Part shown: in pieces, positions 12,325 to 16,143 of the stretch
Layout of the letters: each line of letters opens with the position of its first letter
How positions within the stretch are numbered: the stretch's first letter is position 1
Assembly: GCA_041859375.1 (NCBI GenBank)
Contig: JBHEKP010000226.1
Location: forward strand, 1-16,143
DNA from: JBHEKP01 sp041859375
GTDB taxonomy: Bacteria; Hydrogenedentota; Hydrogenedentia; Hydrogenedentales; CAITNO01
Direction of reading: 5' to 3'
DNA length: 16,143 nucleotides
The notes under the pieces: model-generated
Database searches by the model: none
What the model saw: only the letters and a program-made list of their open reading frames with translations
What the model was told of the DNA's origin: nothing
Made by a program: the position numbers and the translations under genes

Positions 12325-15300
12325 ATGAAGTTGCATGTGTCACGGACGGGTTGGGTGCTTGTGTCAATGGTGGTGCTGGCATGTGTGGCGCTTCCGGCCT
12401 TTGGACAGGGGGGCGCCCCGGCGGAGGGCTCTGCGTGGCGGCAGGCCATGGCGGCGGCGCGCGCGCAGTACCAGGCGTGGCGTGCGGGGCAGTTGGGCGG
12501 CCAACCGGTGGATTTCGGCATTTGGAGTGCCACCGCGGCCATGAAAAGCGACGCCTTCGCCAACGTTCTGGCGCCCGAACAGGGCGTTGATCTGTCCGCG
12601 AAAGGCCCGGACGGAAAGCGCCTCTGGGAGCGGCGTCCTGATTTTATTGACGGTGTCGTGTATCCCCTGAACGGGGAGGCCCCCTGCGCGTTCTACCTGA
12701 CCCGGACCATCACCACCCCCGCGCCGGTGGCCATCAAGGCGGGGCTGGGCAGCGATGACGGCATAGAGGTGTGGCTTAACGGCGCGAAAATCCATTCGAA
12801 GGACGTGCCGCGCCTTGCCGCGCCGGATTCGGATGTGATCGACCTGCCCCTTGCCGCGGGGGAGAACACCCTGCTGGTGAAGATTTACAACGCGGCGGGC
12901 GGCAGTGGTTTCTATTTCGGCCTGGCGGGCGATCCCGCCGCGGGCCTGTGGGCGGATTTGGGCGGCAAATTTCCCGCCGAAACCGCCTGGGCGCAGAAGG
13001 ACGCCAATCCCGCCGAACTCGCGCTGTGGCTGTCCACGCCGGACAACCGGGACATCACGAAAGCGGTGCTTTCGCGGGCGATTGGAAAGGCGGGTGACGC
13101 CGCCGCGCCCTTGAAACAGGAGCTGGAAGCGCTGGCCCAGGCCGCCCCGGACGATTCGCGCTGGCTGGAACTGTACACCAAAACCTGCGTTTTCCGGCGC
13201 AACATGGCGGATCTTCTCCGGGTGAACCCCGCCGCGCTGCGGCTGGCGGTGGAGGATCTGTCGCGCAGTTTCCCCGACCGTTACACCAAGGGGCCGGAAC
13301 TGCTGAAGAAGCTTGGCGAGCTGGAGGCGGGCATTCCCGCCGTGGAAAAGGCGCTGCTGGCGGGGGACGCCTCGGTGCGGCCCGCCATTGACGCGCTGCT
13401 GGCGCTCCAGCGCGACGCGCTGCTGGCCAACCCGCTGCTGGACTTCGACCGGCTGCTGCTGGTCCGGCGCGGCGAGGCCTCCATGGGCCTGCCCCAGAAC
13501 TGGCAGGGCAACTGCGCCGTGCCCATCACCGGCTACGACAACGAAATTGCGGTGCTTTCGCCCGTCAGTCCCGACGGCGCGCTGACCACGCTGTACAAAC
13601 CCGAGGCGGGGCGTTTCGTCGGCGACGTGGATCTCCATTTTGACGGCGGACGGATGCTCTTTTCCATGCAGGGCAGCCATGACCGCTGGCAGATTTGGGA
13701 AATCAACGCGGACGGCACCGGCCTGCGCCAGGCAACCACCGGCGAGGAGCCGGACGTGGACAACTATGACGCCTGCTACCTGCCCGACGGACGCATCACC
13801 TTCGCCTCCACCCGCGCCTTTCAGGGGGTGCCCTGCGTGGGCGGCGGCAACACGGTGGCCAACCTCTGCCTGATGAACGCGGACGGCTCCGGCGTGCGCC
13901 AGCTCTGCTTCGACCAGGACCACAACTGGTGCCCGACGGTGCTCAACAACGGCCGGGTCCTCTACTCGCGCTGGGAGTACTCCGACACGGCCCACTATTT
14001 CACCCGCCTGCTCTTCAGCATGAACCCCGACGGCACCAACCAGGCGGAGTACTACGGCAGCAACTCCTACTGGCCCAACTCCACCTTCTACGCCCGGCCC
14101 ATCCCCGGCCACCCCACGGCGGTGGTGGCCGTCATCTCCGGGCACCACGGCGTGGCGCGCATGGGCGAGCTGGTGGTCTTCGACCCCGCGAAGGGCCGCT
14201 CGGAAAACGAGGGCGCCGTCCGGCGCATCCCCTCCAACGGCAGGCCGGTGGAGCCCCTCATCATGGACACCCTGGTGGACAGTGTGTGGCCCAAGTTCCT
14301 GCACCCCTACCCGCTCAACGACAAGTATTTCCTCGTTTCCTGCAAGCCATCCCCCGACGCGTCCTGGGGCCTGTACCTGGTGGACGTCTTCGACAACATG
14401 CAGTTGATCCGTGAACTGCCCGGACAGGCGCTGCTGGAGCCGCTGCCCCTCCGCGCCAGCCCGCGCCCGCCGGTTGTTCCGGACAAGGTGCGCCTGGAGG
14501 AAAAGGAGGCGACGGTGTACGTGGCGGACGTTTACCAGGGCGAGGGGCTGCGGGGCGTGCCGCGCGGCACCGTGAAGAGCATGCGCGTCTTTGAGATTTA
14601 CTACACCTACCCGCAGATGGGCGGCCACATCAACATCGGCGTGGAGGGCCCCTGGGACGTGCATCGCATCCTCGGCACGGTGCCCGTGCACGGGGACGGA
14701 TCCGCCTACTTTAAGATCCCCGCGAACATTCCCGTGGCCCTGCAGCCGCTGGACGCCGAAGGCCGCGCGGTGCAGCTCATGCGGAGCTGGTTTGTGGGCA
14801 TGCCCGGCGAGGCGGTGTCCTGCGTGGGCTGCCACGAGCGGCAGAACATGACCCCGCCGCCCGCCCAGACCATGGCGTCGCGGGGCGCGCCGGTGGAGAT
14901 CACCCCATGGAAGGGGCCCGCGCGCGGGTTCAGCTTCAAGCGCGACGTGCAGCCAGTGCTGGACAAGCGCTGCGTCGGCTGCCACAACGGCGAGAAGCGC
15001 AAGGACGGCGGGGAACTGCCCGATCTCCGGCGCAAGGACAAGCGCGGCACGGGCGGGTTCACCCCCTCCTACCTGGCGCTGCACCCTTATGTGCGCCGTC
15101 CCGGGCCGGAGAGCGACTACCACATCCTGGAACCCGCGGAATTCCACGCGGGCACCAGCGAGCTCATCCAAATGCTTGAAAAGGGCCACCATGGCGTGGT
15201 GCTGGACGCCGACGACCGGGACCGGCTCTACACCTGGATAGACCTCAACGTGCCCGACCACGGCACCTGGGCCGAGCACCAGAAGATTCCCGGCAACTTC

Positions 15301-16143
15301 CACGCGCGGCGGCTTGAGATGCGCGCCCGCTACGCGGGCCGCCCCGAGGATCCGGAAATCATCCCCGGGATGAACCTGGAGCCGCCGGCCTTTGTCGCGC
15401 CGGAGCGGGAATCCAGGGCAAAGGCGAAAAAGATCAAGGCGGAGGGATGGCCCTTTGACGGCAAAACGGCGGCGGGACGCCAGCAGGCGGCGGGCGCGGA
15501 AACCCGCAAGACCATTGATCTGGGTGATGGTGTGACCATGGAACTCACCCTTGTGCCCGCGGGCGAGTTTGTCATGGGGTCGGCGGACGGCGCGGCGGAC
15601 GAGACGCCCCGGACCCGGGTGCGCATTGAAGAGCCCTTCTGGATGGGCACGGTCGAGGTGACCAACGCCCAGTACAAGCGCTTCGATTCAACCCATGACA
15701 GCCGGTACATAGATCAGGCGAACAAGGACCACACCACGCCGGGCTACCCCGCAAACGAGCCGGACCAGCCGGTCATCCGCGTTTCCTGGGAGGAGGCCAT
15801 GGCTTTCTGCAAATGGATCGGCGAACAGGCCGGGGCCGAATGCCTGCTGCCCACCGAGGCCCAGTGGGAATGGGCCTGCCGCGCCGGGGCGGCCACGCCC
15901 TTCTGGTACGGCGACAGCGGCACGGACTTCTCCAAGACGGCCAACCTGGCGGATCGTTCCATCAAGCTGCTGGCCGTGCAGGGCATCAACCCCCAGCCGA
16001 TCCCCAACCCGACGCCCTTCCAGGATTTCCTGCCGAAGGACGACCGTTTTGACGACGGCGCCAAGATCGTCACCGCCGTGGGAAAATACCAGCCGAACCC
16101 GTGGGGCCTCTTCGACATGCACGGCAATGTGGCGGAATGGACC
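12325..16143 (+). CDS. Large secreted HzsA-like di-haem protein fused to a formylglycine-generating-enzyme-like domain (3' end cut by window)
   Basis: The frame is open from ATG 12325 (TGGAGG at 12314-12319) to the last base: at least 1273 codons without a stop. Residues 1-29 are a signal peptide ending LPAFGQG. Residues about 113-200 look like a beta-sandwich carbohydrate-binding-type module (GLGSDDGIEVWLNG, GENTLLVKIYNAAG). About 370-720 is a TolB-like propeller (INADGTGLRQ, MNADGSGVRQL, MNPDGTNQ). About 750-840 is the hydrazine-synthase-alpha middle-domain signature (VFEIYYTYPQMGGHINIG, VPVHGDGSAYFKIPANIP) ending in the haem site CVGCH at 833-837. A second site, CVGCH, is at 883-887. From about 1070 an FGE/SUMF1-like domain follows (LVPAGEFVMGS, VEVTNAQYKRF, RVSWEEAMAFCKW, LPTEAQWEWACRAG, GLFDMHGNVAEW). 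The C-terminal part of that domain, which carries catalytic cysteines in true FGEs, lies outside. Periplasmic or surface location is expected; the redox role is unknown. Confidence 0.85.
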   Translation, partial: MKLHVSRTGWVLVSMVVLACVALPAFGQGGAPAEGSAWRQAMAAARAQYQAWRAGQLGGQPVDFGIWSATAAMKSDAFANVLAPEQGVDLSAKGPDGKRLWERRPDFIDGVVYPLNGEAPCAFYLTRTITTPAPVAIKAGLGSDDGIEVWLNGAKIHSKDVPRLAAPDSDVIDLPLAAGENTLLVKIYNAAGGSGFYFGLAGDPAAGLWADLGGKFPAETAWAQKDANPAELALWLSTPDNRDITKAVLSRAIGKAGDAAAPLKQELEALAQAAPDDSRWLELYTKTCVFRRNMADLLRVNPAALRLAVEDLSRSFPDRYTKGPELLKKLGELEAGIPAVEKALLAGDASVRPAIDALLALQRDALLANPLLDFDRLLLVRRGEASMGLPQNWQGNCAVPITGYDNEIAVLSPVSPDGALTTLYKPEAGRFVGDVDLHFDGGRMLFSMQGSHDRWQIWEINADGTGLRQATTGEEPDVDNYDACYLPDGRITFASTRAFQGVPCVGGGNTVANLCLMNADGSGVRQLCFDQDHNWCPTVLNNGRVLYSRWEYSDTAHYFTRLLFSMNPDGTNQAEYYGSNSYWPNSTFYARPIPGHPTAVVAVISGHHGVARMGELVVFDPAKGRSENEGAVRRIPSNGRPVEPLIMDTLVDSVWPKFLHPYPLNDKYFLVSCKPSPDASWGLYLVDVFDNMQLIRELPGQALLEPLPLRASPRPPVVPDKVRLEEKEATVYVADVYQGEGLRGVPRGTVKSMRVFEIYYTYPQMGGHINIGVEGPWDVHRILGTVPVHGDGSAYFKIPANIPVALQPLDAEGRAVQLMRSWFVGMPGEAVSCVGCHERQNMTPPPAQTMASRGAPVEITPWKGPARGFSFKRDVQPVLDKRCVGCHNGEKRKDGGELPDLRRKDKRGTGGFTPSYLALHPYVRRPGPESDYHILEPAEFHAGTSELIQMLEKGHHGVVLDADDRDRLYTWIDLNVPDHGTWAEHQKIPGNFHARRLEMRARYAGRPEDPEIIPGMNLEPPAFVAPERESRAKAKKIKAEGWPFDGKTAAGRQQAAGAETRKTIDLGDGVTMELTLVPAGEFVMGSADGAADETPRTRVRIEEPFWMGTVEVTNAQYKRFDSTHDSRYIDQANKDHTTPGYPANEPDQPVIRVSWEEAMAFCKWIGEQAGAECLLPTEAQWEWACRAGAATPFWYGDSGTDFSKTANLADRSIKLLAVQGINPQPIPNPTPFQDFLPKDDRFDDGAKIVTAVGKYQPNPWGLFDMHGNVAEWT

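Noticed and set aside
12364..15303. Very long open frame on the minus strand (979 codons)
   Set aside because: It lies entirely opposite the plus-strand HzsA/FGE-like gene, which has a signal peptide, a ribosome-binding site, two CxxCH motifs and recognisable domains. The minus-strand product is a His/Val/Gly/Arg-rich composition typical of an antisense shadow in GC-rich DNA.
12325..16143. Evidence for anammox metabolism
   Set aside because: Only an HzsA-like domain arrangement is present, without beta or gamma hydrazine synthase subunits. Such domains occur in many secreted proteins of non-anammox bacteria.

Overview
The window is a GC-rich bacterial chromosome segment with one sharp AT-rich island. 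Its gene content includes a membrane-anchored and a secreted beta-propeller protein, an exported ChbG-type deacetylase, a Tat-exported sugar-isomerase-like cupin, and a very large secreted protein that joins a hydrazine-synthase-alpha-like di-heme module to a formylglycine-generating-enzyme-like domain. This mix is typical of the Planctomycetota/Verrucomicrobiota/Lentisphaerota neighbourhood and of Candidatus Hydrogenedentota. That assignment is inference from gene content; no rRNA or other phylogenetic marker is present.

Layout. Positions 1-120 hold the C-terminal end of a possible C45-type acyltransferase/peptidase. Convergent to it is comM/yifB (131-1675, minus). A minus-strand exported polysaccharide-deacetylase-like gene (1852-2814) follows, with a clear intrinsic terminator at 1787-1830. 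Divergent from it is a membrane-anchored PQQ-like beta-propeller gene (3001-4752). Next comes the AT-rich island (4753-6672). It holds a two-gene minus-strand operon of unrecognised exported and membrane-anchored proteins and ends exactly at the start codon of the next gene. GC-rich sequence then resumes with a DUF456 membrane protein (6673-7185) and a secreted beta-propeller gene (7211-8158).

After a good promoter (8314-8342) lies the most coherent metabolic unit: a VOC-fold protein (8412-8735), dhaK (8942-9943), dhaL (9947-10588), an LsrF-type class I aldolase/thiolase (10581-11465) and a Tat-exported D-lyxose-isomerase-like cupin (11486-12154). The last four genes are tightly packed. Copies of a C-rich/G-rich hairpin repeat sit between the VOC gene and dhaK and just after the cupin. 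I infer a sugar-catabolic module: aldose-ketose isomerisation, ATP- or PTS-dependent phosphorylation by DhaKL, then aldolase or thiolase cleavage. One testable version is D-lyxose to D-xylulose to xylulose 1-phosphate to DHAP plus glycolaldehyde. No DhaM, transporter or regulator is in the window.

The right end (12325 to the edge) is one continuous plus-strand reading frame of at least 1273 codons. It encodes a secreted multidomain protein: a carbohydrate-binding-like sandwich, a TolB-like propeller, an HzsA-like middle domain, two CxxCH haem sites and an FGE-like domain cut by the window edge. A long open frame on the opposite strand of this gene is a shadow. No tRNA, rRNA, CRISPR array or recognisable transposase was seen. 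No gene-free stretch exceeds about 255 bases.
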